A DNA stretch of 64,000 nucleotides from positions 31,318,145 to 31,382,144 of the forward strand of contig OW028574.1 of the NCBI GenBank assembly GCA_932294295.1, given 5' to 3'. Below are positions 12,190 to 21,571 of this stretch, in pieces. Positions within the stretch are counted from its first letter, which is position 1, and every line of letters starts with the position of its first letter. The position numbers and the translations under genes are program-made. The stretch comes from Alitta virens. Its lineage: Eukaryota; Annelida; Polychaeta; Phyllodocida; Nereididae. A model generated the notes under the pieces. That model made no database searches. It was given only the letters and a program-made list of their open reading frames with translations, and was not told the origin of the DNA.

Positions 12190-12213
12190 CTATCTATCTA
12201 TCTATCTATCTAT
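12190..12213. repeat. CTAT microsatellite in left arm
   Basis: Several CTAT units. The mirror-image array lies at about 15757-15780 in the right arm. Confidence 0.85.
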
Positions 12214-12845
12214 GTTTTCATTCCATTCATGGTTGGTTCAAATAAAGTTTTCATCACCATCATTTCAGTAGTGTTTGTAGAATATGCTGATTAGATGAGA
12301 ATAGTTAGTAATCAACAAGCTAAAATCTGATATACTTCAGTATCAAAAGAAATGTTCAGGCATCAAAGAATGCATATATTGCCATATGCAATTTATTTCA
12401 GTTATTTTATTTGAAAAAAGATAGAGAATAATCAGTAGAAAACACAATAATGTCAGAAGAACATAAGTGTTTGTATGTGTAGTAATGTGCCAGACTTTAA
12501 AGTAGCCTATTGTGTAGCTGAACAAGATCGAGAGAAGCTTTTTAAATCAATGCTTACATACATGACAAGAATTCAAGCAACTGCACAAGCACTCATCCAA
12601 GAGAAACTTGGTTATGTTACAAAAGAATTAGAAATACAATTGAACACCTGGAATACTGATATTGATGAATATGATCTACACATTCGAACATTATTTCGCT
12701 CAGATCCAAGTTTTAGGATTTGATTCATCCAAATATGATATAAATTTAAAGAAAAAAGAAATAGCAAGCTGTTTAGAGTTGCACAGTGCAGAACACCAGT
12801 TTATTGTAAAGAGAAACAGTTCATACTCCTGCCTCTCACATGAAA

Positions 12846-12876
12846 AGTTTTAAATTCTTAGATGTGATAAATTACT
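12846..12876. repeat. SINE target-site duplication, left copy
   Basis: A 31-bp sequence containing AATTCTTAGATGTGATAAAT is repeated exactly at 13068-13098. It occurs once, uninterrupted, in the mirror arm at about 15092-15122. Confidence 0.93.
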
Positions 12877-13067
12877 CTGGGCTTCCAATCGCTGGGTCCC
12901 GGGTTCGATTCCCGGTCGAGCCTAAGTTGGATGGCTGTTTCATCCTTCGTCTCATTGCCATGGTCTCTGCCTGTCCTAATTAGCCCAACTGGTGCAGAAA
13001 TACAGGACATAAAGCCCTAATCACCCACCCACCCTCAACCCTTAAGCTATGTTCCAGGATATATCAC
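12877..13067 (+). mobile_element. tRNA-derived SINE, 5'-truncated
   Basis: This 191-bp insertion is flanked by a 31-bp TSD. Near its 5' end it carries a perfect pol III B box, GGTTCGATTCC (12902-12912), in a tRNA T-arm context (CCCGGGTTCGATTCCCGG). No A box or complete tRNA 5' half is present, so it looks 5'-truncated. The 3' part, with CCTGTCCTAATTAGCCCAAC and GCAGAAATACAGGACATAAA, is unrelated to tRNA. The inverted arm of the host element preserves the empty site, which proves the insertion came after the arms formed. Confidence 0.88.
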
Positions 13068-13157
13068 AGTTTTAAATTCTTAGATGTGATAAATTACTTG
13101 GCACCTGAGCCAAGCTTCTTAAAAGCTTTTAAAATTGCAGAACAGAAGGGCTACTTC

Positions 13158-14899
13158 TACTGGATTCATGTGACCATGGGTAACCAAAGCACCTCTTTAG
13201 AGGTCACAATTAAAAGGCTTTGATATCCTTGAAACAACCAACCTTGATACTCATAAGAATATCATGGCATGAACTTTAGGCCCTACCAAATTTCGACAAA
13301 GTTGTCCCATCTGAGCCAAAGCTTCGCAAACGTTGTGGATGGGGACCAAAACAAACACTGAAAAATCAGAGCAACTGAACTACTCCTTACGGTGGTTCAG
13401 CCCCAGTATATGATTTCAACCTTTCATACAGGTAATTCGGAACTAATTTGGCTGTATCTTGAGAACCATTTAATCTAGAAGGTTGTAACACCACTCAAAG
13501 TGCGGAAGGGCCATATTTGGTATGTTCAACAATATACTTTAGACCTCCAAGGTGAATATTTTTTAAGAAACCTGCTCGTTTTGGTCACTATATACATTAG
13601 GGTGCATCAGTTGACCCCAACTTTCCCAGAATATGATGTCTATGTCATATCTTAGGAGGTTTAGGTCCTTAAGCATGTGAAAACAAAATTTCAGCTGAAA
13701 ATTCCAATGGGAACAGTCACCTCCGAGGGGTTCTTTATTTGCAGCATTACCGTCAATGGATATTCTGCTAAAAATGCCATATCTCTGCAACTATTCATCA
13801 TAGTGCTATGGCAATAGGTTCAAAATGTGCAGAATGCCAACTTTCCTATTTGCTTTCAGTTCATAGTTGAGGTGTAAGGCTTCAGGTTTTTTAGTTATTT
13901 TTTGACTCAGATCAGGCAACTTTGTCGAAATTTGGTATGACCCAATGAACTTCTAATGGTTTCTGAGAGCACCAGACATTTTCCAGTAAACAGAACAACT
14001 GAAAAACTATTTCTTCCTATTCACAGCCCTGAAGCTAAGCCAGTGAATCTGATCTGATGATGAAATGATCAGCTGAATGCAGATTTCTACCAACTAAATT
14101 TTTTCATTTCCTAAATAGTTGTATCCATTTGCATACAAGTTACTTTTTAAGGTCATTCAAATCAAATACTTCATTTTTGAAATTAAAAGTTGGAGTGAAT
14201 TGGTCTTTATGATTTCGGATTGTCAAACAAGCTTAGTCATTAGGAAGTCTTTTTTTCTGTAATTTTTTATTCAAAAAAATAAATTATAAAATTGAAGACT
14301 GAACCTCAGAAATTATGCATTGCAGCATTTTTCATCATTCTAACATAGTTCACTCATTTCTCTATCCTCATATATGTATATTTTAATCTATCATTTGCCA
14401 CCCTATGTCAATTAGGCACGAAGTTATGACAAAAATAGCTACAAGACCTACTTAGTCACACAACTATTTACCACTAGAGGACCAGGACTAGGATACATTT
14501 TCCAATGCAATGTAGGTTGGTTCTGGTTGTGGCAAAATGATCTCTGGTTAGTCTATGTAAGTGGATATTAAAAAACCTCAGCAGCCGTAAATCTCAAGAC
14601 AACGCATCACCAAACACAGTTTGTTCATCTTATTTTTATCTCCAATACCATAATCAGGAAAATGTACACCAAGCACCAGGTATTTCCACTTGACTCTGGC
14701 CAGTTTTGCAGTTCGCTTTGATGTGTTGGATATCAATCATATTTTTTGTTGGAATAAACCTTTAAACTGAAATCTGCTTTACTCTTTTGTTGGACAAGGC
14801 TTGTTGTTGTTGAAACTTTAACATTGGTCAACTTGCCAAATATATGAGCAAGAACACTTACAGTATGATGTGTGTTGATCAGACACAAATATAACATGC
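13158..14899. other. centre of the nested element, origin unknown
   Basis: About 1.74 kb between the arms has no recognisable Polinton gene. It contains its own inverted repeat of roughly 40 bp: 13280-13322 (CCAAATTTCGACAAAGTTG) pairs with 13903-13950 (CAACTTTGTCGAAATTTGG), enclosing ~580 bp. No protein of note is encoded on either strand. It may be captured host DNA or strongly decayed element sequence. Confidence 0.6.
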
Positions 14900-15530
14900 G
14901 TAGGCCAAACTGTTTCAACCATTCGTAATTTTCTTATGACTCCAGAACATTACATTATTTTAGAGAATAAAAAGCTTCATATGGGGGTAATTCTGGATAA
15001 TCAATCGTAGATGGGTAACCAAAAATCTCATAGGGGAAGTAGCCCTTCTGTTCTGCAATTTTAAAAGCTTTTAAGAAGCTTGGCTCAGGTGCCAAGTAAT
15101 TTATCACATCTAAGAATTTAAAACTTTTCATGTGAGAGGCAGGAGTATGAACTGTTTTTCTTTACTATAAACTGGTGTTCTGCACTGTGCAACTCTAAAC
15201 AGCTTGCTATTTCTTTTTTCTTTAAATTTATATCATATTTGGATGAATCAAATCCTAAAACTTGGATCTGAGCGAAGTAATGTTCGAATGTGTAGATCAT
15301 ATTCATCAATATCAGTATTCCAGGTGTTCAATTGTATTTCTAATTCTTATGTAACATAACCAAGTTTCTCTTGGATGAGTGCTTGTGCAGTTGTTTGAAT
15401 TCTTGTCATGTATGTAAGCATTGATTTAAAAAGCTTCTCTCGATCTTGTTCAGCTACACAATAGGCTTCTTTAAAGTCTGGCACATTACTACACATACAA
15501 ACACTTATGTTCTTCTGACATTATTGTGTT
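14900..15530 (-). pseudogene. DNA polymerase B fragment (right arm)
   Basis: This is the mirror copy of the left-arm fragment. It also extends about 130 bp further into the polymerase gene (14900-15035) than the left arm does. It aligns with outer 30800-31470 and lacks the SINE. Frameshifts and stops make it non-coding. Confidence 0.85.
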
Positions 15531-17839
15531 TTCTACTGATTATTCTCTATCTTTTTTCAAATAAAATAACTGAAATAAATTACTTTGGCAATATACGCAT
15601 TCTTTGATGCCTGAACATTTCTTTTGATACTGAAGTACATCAGATTTTAGCTTGTTGATTACTAACTATTCTCATCTAATCAGCATATTCTACAAACACT
15701 ACTGAAATGATGGTGATGAAAACTTTATTTGAACCAACCATGAATGGAATGAAAACATAGATAGATAGATAGATAGATAGTGGTGGTGGGGATTTGATTT
15801 GTAGAAATGGAGTGAAAGTGTTGCTTTTATAGTTTAGAATTGCCAGTTTGAAGCTTTCAGTTCACAAGTTACACAAATGTGTAACCTGTTTTAACAATGT
15901 CGCGGCGCATATGCAAGCTTGTGACACCACAATTTTGATCAGCTATTTTGCTAATTTTGTTTACTTGGTGGGATTTAAAAAAAAAAAGAATTTTTAACCT
16001 CAAAAAAGGTTATTTCTTTGCTAGGGGTTCACCAAAAACATTTTAAAATTGTGTATGACAAAGTACGCATTCTTTGATTCCTGTACATTTCTTTTGATGG
16101 GTATTCCTCTTAAAGCTAGTGGTGAAAGATTTACCACAAACATTACAAATATAGCATTTGCAATGCACCGGTTGACTGATTTGAGGAGTTGGAACACGCG
16201 ATTGAGTGGTTGTTTGAGTTGGATATGCAACATTACCTTGACAATTGCTTTGATGTAATTCTTGAGAATGTCTGTCATTGAATTGTGTGAAACATTTTCC
16301 ACAATGAAGATGTGTTTGTAACTGTTGAAGTCTGTTTTGCTAGGCTAAACTTCTGATCAATTATAATATATATGCTACCCGAATTATTTTAATATTAATT
16401 TTTCAAGAGAATGGGGTAAATACTGCACACCTCTCAAAAATATCAATCAGGAACTAGAGAGTTCTGTAGTTCTTGATTCTTGTCATTATATGCACAGAAC
16501 CAAACAGAGGGTTTTTAATTTTCAAATCTTGGATATACTGAGCTATACTGTAACAGAAAACTTCCTTAATCTTTCATGTATCAGTGTGTATATGTATTGT
16601 AAACCGTTTAGCTTTGTCTTTAATATGAAAATAGCATAAATGAGACAAATAAACTTACCTTCCAGTACATGAACTCTTAAACTAGCATTAAATCTCAAAA
16701 TTCCTAATATGATATCCTTTATGTTTGATGTACACAACTACCTGCATTGATATTTTAACTACAGTGGAACCACTGAGTGGAACCCCAGTTATGTTTTCAC
16801 TCTAGGTAATCACTGAAATGGTTTGAAGTGGACTTATTATCATGGAGGTCTTAATTCTGGGATATTTAGTAAGTTTATAGTTTTGCAAAGGGGTCTTAAT
16901 ATTGAGGGGATTTTGATATTTGGATATTCTTAAATGAAAAGTTTCACTGTAAATCCCTCAACTATCTAGAGATCTTCACCCTTCCTTCCTAGGGGGGCTA
17001 TGTCACATGGTATCAATTTCTCAAGAAGGGGTTTTGCCCCTTTGATATGAAAATAACAGTAAATGAGAGAAATTTGGTCAAACCTTTTAGTAAACCTCAT
17101 AATTGATATATATGCACACTACTATATTAACTAACAAATGATAGCACACTTGGACAAGATCTTATGATGATAACATAGTTATTCTAGGATATTTTTACTT
17201 TTATTCACAGTTTTGAAATATTGTAAAGATCTTAATATCAATATTAATAGCAGGAATACACCCTTCAAGCTATCTTAAGTTCAATTTCCAATCAGTTGTA
17301 AAAAATATCATTTAAGTGAACATTAATTGTTTAAAAGAATGGGGTAAAAGTGTCACCCCAGAGGCTGCTTCTGGAGGGGTAAAAAGTCATTTCTATTTTT
17401 AGAATAGGGGGTTTCCAAGTATTGCACCATAGACTACAGCATGCTACAACAGGCTGCAATGGATTACAATGGAGGGGGGGCCAGCTGGAGGGCTACACTG
17501 GCTCCCCCTATTTCCCATTACCTCATAGGATATTTTTAGAAAATAATGCACCCTGTCTATTTTTAGATTAGGGGGTTACCTATGACAAGATGGAGTTGAG
17601 GGTGTCCAATTAATTACCCCACCACAGGTGCTCCAGTCCTGCTCTATAGAAAATCAATGAATGGCTTTGATCTAGGACAAAAGAAAATCAATGACGCATT
17701 GATGGCTTTTGATCCGGGACAAAAGAAAATCAATGAAGGGTGACCGAACAGGCAAGCACCCGAGCAGCTTTGCAGCTCCGTTTCACCAAAAGTCAAGTGG
17801 ATTCCCTTTGATGTCTATCGGCTACCTCCTTATACTACT
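15036..17839 (-). repeat. nested element, right inverted arm
   Basis: It is the reverse complement of the left arm (10117-13157) minus the SINE insertion. Small differences (for example a C/T change within GCAGCCCCTGGGGTG and a G/A change in the AGCTATAAAAG motif) show that the two arms are separate sequences. Confidence 0.93.
16035..16327 (-). pseudogene. Polinton C2H2 zinc-finger gene fragment (right arm)
   Basis: Mirror copy of the fragment at 11643-11935, with the same finger residues on the opposite strand. Confidence 0.8.
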
Positions 17840-17845
17840 CTCATG
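17840..17845. repeat. nested element TSD, right copy
   Basis: CTCATG, identical to 10111-10116. Confidence 0.95.
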
Positions 17846-18211
17846 GATGAAGCAGCTAATTCCTCAGTTATGAAATTGTTATTTACAAGAATAAGTCACC
17901 ATAGAAATTGCACATGTTTCTACATACTGCAGAATGCTTTCATTCAAGGAAAGAAGCAAGTGACAATAAATCTTAACACAAAATACGTGGAGGTATTTCG
18001 TTCACCTCGTAGTTTATTACAATTATCATATCTTAATAGTCAAATCTTCCCTCATAATCCTGGAATGTTAATCCAAGCTTATAATGATATAATGAAAAAT
18101 TAGCAGTATGGATATCTCGTTATAGATTTAACAGCGCAATGTCCAGATGATTTACGACTCAGGACAAAAATATTTCCCATGGAAGATACTATTATATACA
18201 AAAAAGATTGA
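17846..18211 (+). pseudogene. packaging ATPase, 3' part
   Basis: Coding resumes directly after the nested element, in the frame left at 10116. It starts with acidic and Asn residues that follow Walker B in this family, then a sensor-like region (CTCFYILQNAF). An in-frame TAG at 18101-18103 is followed by 35 more codons with family-typical C-terminal character (DDLRLRTKIFPMEDTI) up to a TGA at 18209-18211. The gene therefore had two lesions: the insertion and a premature stop 36 codons from its natural end. An alternative start at 17843 exists only because the TSD supplies an ATG. Confidence 0.9.
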
Positions 18212-18391
18212 AATAGCTAGTGCATGCACTGAAAGCCCGCTGAAGCCCTGCTGAAGTAGCACGCTGACGCGTTCCGACTAAATAACGCTTGGCGCTTTTT
18301 ATTCACCCAAGCGGGGTGCTCGCCCGCTCGTGCGTGTCTAAATGATATAAATTAATGAAATATAGGAAAATTAATTAGTTAGAGGGTTGGA

Positions 18392-18646
18392 ATGGAAGAG
18401 AGAACATCTAATTACGAAGAGTGGTATTGCTTCACACGTAAATGCCCGAAATCTCAGTTCGGATTCATCAGTCAGATTATTGTAATTTATATCATCATTA
18501 TTACTTCTGTAATCAACCTTTCCATAGAAAACGGTGATAAAACTCTCCGGTCTACATTGTTGGCATCAAGTCTCAGCTGTCTCATGCCAAACCCCCGTTT
18601 AAAAGGGGTTAAAAATCACAAAATAAATGAAAATATTTTACCATGA
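18392..18646 (+). CDS. small Polinton membrane protein
   Basis: The product is 84 residues. A short polar N-terminus is followed by one hydrophobic segment (IIVIYIIIITSVINL, about residues 30-44) and a tail containing DKTLRSTLLASSLSCLMPN. I recognise this TM-plus-tail pattern as a recurrent small ORF beside the ATPase in Polintons. Its function is not established; a virion or assembly membrane role is plausible. Its stop overlaps the next gene's start as ATGA (18643-18646). A TATA-like GATATAAAT lies about 45 bases upstream. Confidence 0.65.
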   Translation: MEERTSNYEEWYCFTRKCPKSQFGFISQIIVIYIIIITSVINLSIENGDKTLRSTLLASSLSCLMPNPRLKGVKNHKINENILP

Positions 18647-18948
18647 AAAAAAATTTTTTTCATCTACTTCTTTCTTGTAGCAAAAATCAAGCCATAGCCC
18701 TATTAGAAACAGCTAATGAAGAACAAGTAGCTAACACAGTAATCATCATATATAATATCACACTCAACTCCTCAGTATTATCACCTCAATCCAAAAAATT
18801 GCTTTCCAAACATAAAAAGTTAATTTCAAAAATAACCAATAAAAAGAATTCCGATAAGAAGAATTATTCTATCATTAGAAATAATTCATCCAAGATTCAC
18901 AACATTCTGCTATCAGCTAAAAAGATCCTGATTAAAGTCTTAAAATGA
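18643..18948 (+). CDS. small basic helical Polinton protein
   Basis: The product is 101 residues, Lys-rich and predicted mostly helical, with LSPQSKKLLSKHKKLISK in the middle. It resembles a small conserved Polinton ORF with a similar SPSQKKKLKPH-type motif; no function is known to me. It starts within ATGA at the end of the upstream membrane-protein gene and ends within ATGA at the start of the next ORF, so three genes are chained by four-base overlaps. Confidence 0.6.
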   Translation: MKKNFFHLLLSCSKNQAIALLETANEEQVANTVIIIYNITLNSSVLSPQSKKLLSKHKKLISKITNKKNSDKKNYSIIRNNSSKIHNILLSAKKILIKVLK

Positions 18949-19580
18949 AGAAATACGTTTTAATTCCATTCAAAGAAGTTAATACCACAACTGCAGCAGC
19001 AGCTGCTGCAGCTGCAATACCCACAGCAACAACTGCAGTACCTGCAGTAGCAACTGCAACTGCAGCAGTTCCTAAAGTAAGTTCTGATAGTATTCTGACA
19101 TCAATCCCTCAGAATATCAAATATAAAGCTTGAGCTATACCACAACATGCAGTACCTGCAGTAGCAACTGCAGTACCTGCAGTACCTGCAGTAGCAGCTG
19201 CAGTTCCTAAACTAAGTTCTGATAGTATTCTGACATCAATCCATCAGAATATCAAATATAAAGCTCGAGCCATACTACAACATATTGAGGATAACGACGA
19301 AAATATAACTTGGAATAAAAAGGGTGAGGTAATAATTAACCAAAATCTTATACCAAACAGTCACATCATTGATTTGATAAAATGCATGCTTTACCATTAT
19401 AAAAACGTACAACCAGAAGGTTTACATCAGTTTAGAGTAGCACTGCGAGATAGCAATATACCTCAAACTCTAGTTCAGAATGGTTCAGGGATAATTCAGA
19501 AACAAAGTTCACAGAGAAAACCACCACCGGGTGTTCCTATTACTGAAAAAAAAGAAAGATGGATTTGGCACAAGATGTGA
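18945..19580 (+). pseudogene. conserved Polinton protein of unknown function, one in-frame TGA
   Basis: The frame spans 212 codons with a single internal TGA at 19131-19133. The N-terminal part is Ala/Thr/Pro-rich and repetitive: a unit with SSDSILTSI and QNIKYKA occurs twice because of a DNA duplication. The second copy reads through with an Arg codon (CGA) where the first has TGA, so the stop is a simple C-to-T change at a CpG. The C-terminal part (ITWNKKGEVIINQN, IPNSHIIDLI, then a QFRVALRDSNIP helix) matches a conserved Polinton ORF. Its 3' end overlaps the integrase start by 22 bases. Confidence 0.65.
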
Positions 19581-20667
19581 GAAACTATCTTCTGGAAAAA
19601 TTTCAAGATTTTAATTTTCCTGGAGCCTATAGCAACATTGATAAATTCTACAGAGCTATAAAAAAAGATAATAAACATATCGTAACCAGAAAACAAATCA
19701 AAGAATTTCTACAAAGTCAAGAGTATTACACATTACTTAGACAAGTGAATACTAACTTTGTTAGAAATCGAGTTGTAACACCATATATTGGTTATCAAAT
19801 AGATTTGGATACAGCTCATATACCACAGTATGATAAAGATAATTCTGGATATATCTACATCTTAGCTGGGATAGATTGCTTCAGTAAAGTTGCTCATACA
19901 GTAGCTTTGAAAAGTTTGAAATCGCAAGAATTTGTCCCAGCTTTAAAAAGCTTGTTGTTAAATTAGGGACTATAACTTACTGTCGTTCTGATAGAGGTCC
20001 CGAGTTCAGATCCCGTGCGACACAGAATTTATTCAAGAAACTGAGAATAAATCATTTTTTTACTAATAATACAGAAACAAAGGCCAACATAGTTGAGAGA
20101 TTTTTCAAGACTTTAAAAAAGTTATTGTTTACCTATATGCTTGCTCAAAATACACACAAATGGGTCGATCAGTTGCAAAAAGCAACAAATTCCTACAATC
20201 ACTCTTATCATAGCAGTATTAAACAGACTCCTGCTTCTGTTAAAGTATCAGACGAATACAAAATATGGAAGCAGTTATACGAAATGGAGCGTCCTGATAA
20301 GATACAAACCAATTTTCGTTTTAATATACACGATACAGTTAGGATAAGTGTAGTCAGACACCCATTCATGAGAGCATTTGACGAATCGTGGACAAGAGAG
20401 CATTTCTTTGTAGCTGAGCGAGAAATGAGAGATATTAATCCGATATATATATTAAAAGACATAAAAAATGAACTCTTAAATGGATATTTCCAGGAAAACG
20501 AGTTACAGAAAGTAATAGTTGATGATAATCAAACTTATCTCATAGAAAAAATACTTAGAAAAGAAAGAGATAAAGTTTTGGTTAAATGGTTGGGGTGGCC
20601 AAAGAAACATTCGACCTGGATGAAAAAAAGTGAGATAGAACATTTGCAAAAATCAACAAACCTTTGA
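19559..20667 (+). pseudogene. Polinton integrase (DDE, chromodomain), one frameshift
   Basis: This is a retroviral-type integrase that inserts the element and creates the 6-bp TSD. The N-terminal helical region is followed by the rve core. The first catalytic Asp is in YQIDLDTAH, the second in YCRSDRGPEF, and the Glu in VERFFKTLK. A C-terminal chromodomain-like segment contains YLIEKILRKERDKVLVKWLGW. The frame shifts by one base in the run CTTTAAAAAGC at about 19943-19951, between the first and second catalytic Asp. The downstream frame is then open to 20667. Both halves are well conserved, so the lesion is recent relative to the element's divergence. Confidence 0.92.
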
Positions 20668-20756
20668 GTTAATGTTTAAAGGTAATATATTTTTCCCTGA
20701 GTCATCTGTTGACCTGGTTATGCGGTTAGTGGAGTCATGCTCTGATAGGTAACCTG

Positions 20757-20808
20757 GTGACCTGGTAACCTGGTGACCTGGTGACCTGGTGACCTGGTGA
20801 CCTGGTGA
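20757..20808. repeat. 10-bp tandem repeat upstream of the penton gene
   Basis: About five perfect copies of GTGACCTGGT, preceded by variant copies from about 20708. Confidence 0.9.
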
Positions 20809-20870
20809 CTTAGGGTGAGCATCAGAGAGTATATTAGGCTGTGATGCATGAAGAGATTACATTCTGAACT

Positions 20871-21290
20871 ATGTCATCAATTGTAGTGTATGCCTCTAGT
20901 GAAGATAGTAAAAATATCTTCACTGACAATAAACCTAATGATTTTATAGTACAACTAGATAGAAATATCAACCTCTGTGCGGAATCTTGTGTGGAATTGC
21001 TAGACATTAGATGTAAAATTAACGAAAGAACCAAAGAAGAGATATATATCTTTAGCGATGTGTGTCAGGAATCTTTTCTATATGGAAAATTGTCACCAGT
21101 CTTGCGAGTTTTTCAATTACCAGGGTTGAAGGTTTCTCACACAGAATTCGTACGCCCGATTAAATTGAAAACTATTCAAGGTCAACTCAATCACTTCAGA
21201 ATATATATAAAGCCCAGAGAATTCGACTCATCACCACTAACACTTTCGGAACTGAACGTAACACTTCGTTTTCACAATGTCAGTTATTAA
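20871..21290 (+). CDS. penton/minor capsid protein (single jelly roll)
   Basis: The product is 139 residues with an intact frame. The N-terminal YASSEDSKNIFTDNKPNDF segment and the central EIYIFSDVCQESFLYG are hallmarks of the Polinton minor capsid (penton) protein, a single jelly-roll that would occupy virion vertices. The rest is strand-rich, as expected. The gene sits between integrase and core/major capsid genes, its usual position, and overlaps the next ORF by 14 bases. The assignment rests on motif recognition plus position. Confidence 0.85.
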   Translation: MSSIVVYASSEDSKNIFTDNKPNDFIVQLDRNINLCAESCVELLDIRCKINERTKEEIYIFSDVCQESFLYGKLSPVLRVFQLPGLKVSHTEFVRPIKLKTIQGQLNHFRIYIKPREFDSSPLTLSELNVTLRFHNVSY

Positions 21291-21570
21291 TGATTACGAT
21301 AGTTGGAAAAAGCATTACGCCGCAATGATTGATGGAAAAATTGTTCTGAATCAAAAAATATTTATCGTAAACGATTCCACTACTCAATTGGGGAAAGGAT
21401 TGCAAGTTGTAACTGCAGCTGCACAGAAAGATAACATGTCATGCTCTATCATTAACAAAGCTATAAAATCGAGTAAAAAGAAAAAATCGACTCAGTCTAG
21501 ATCTAAACACCGGAGCAAGAACACTAAAACTAGTAAGACTAAGAAAAAGGTTGTAAGAAGGAGACAATAA
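21277..21570 (+). CDS. small basic core-like protein
   Basis: The product is 97 residues. The N-terminal WKKHYAAMIDGKI and a QVVTAAAQKD segment are typical of the short Polinton ORF between penton and major capsid. The last third is very rich in Lys, Arg and Ser, with runs of KKKK and RRR, suiting DNA binding inside a virion. It overlaps the penton gene by 14 bases and is separated from the major capsid ATG by a single base. Function is inferred from composition and position. Confidence 0.65.
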   Translation: MSVINDYDSWKKHYAAMIDGKIVLNQKIFIVNDSTTQLGKGLQVVTAAAQKDNMSCSIINKAIKSSKKKKSTQSRSKHRSKNTKTSKTKKKVVRRRQ

Positions 21571-21571
21571 A

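Larger units (their letters stand above)
10117..13157 (+). repeat. nested element, left inverted arm
   Basis: It matches 15036-17839 in reverse complement, with scattered substitutions and one 222-bp insertion (SINE plus its duplicated target). Symmetry ends after GGGCTACTTC at 13157. Confidence 0.93.
12475..13157 (+). pseudogene. DNA polymerase B fragment (left arm)
   Basis: The segment matches the outer polymerase around its exonuclease domain: SNVPDF, AQALIQEKL and the LGFDSSKYD region, against LGFNSAKYD in the outer copy. It has stops, a frameshift near 12670 and a SINE insertion at 12877-13067. It corresponds to about outer 30950-31470 on the opposite strand. Confidence 0.85.
10117..17839. 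mobile_element. nested non-autonomous palindromic Polinton derivative
   Basis: The element is 7,723 bp. It begins AGTAGTATAAGGAGGTAGCC and ends with the reverse complement, and is flanked by the 6-bp TSD CTCATG. It shares the terminal AGTAGTATA with the outer Polinton. From about 75 bp inward it also shares the TIR module containing GGTCACCCTTCATTG. Each arm holds, from the tip inward, TIR, zinc-finger gene fragment, conserved non-coding module, second zinc-finger fragment and a polymerase B fragment. That is the right-hand end of a Polinton, present twice in inverted orientation. The arms are ~2.8 kb and near-identical apart from a SINE in the left arm. No intact gene remains. Its TSD implies insertion by a Polinton integrase supplied in trans. 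Confidence 0.93.

Noticed and set aside
12877..12925. possible tRNA gene (T-arm-like sequence with perfect B box)
   Set aside because: Only the 3' half of a tRNA is present, with no A box or acceptor pairing, and it sits inside a TSD-flanked insertion; it is a SINE.
13176..15023. 13-bp direct repeat ATGGGTAACCAAA at both edges of the nested element's centre, as a recombination junction
   Set aside because: The right copy is ordinary polymerase-derived sequence and the match is short, so chance is likely in 1.8 kb of AT-rich DNA.
10117..17839. palindrome as a simple assembly mirror artefact
   Set aside because: The arms differ at scattered bases, only one carries the SINE, one extends further into the polymerase gene, and exact TSDs flank the whole. 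An artefact would be symmetric. It still deserves long-read confirmation.
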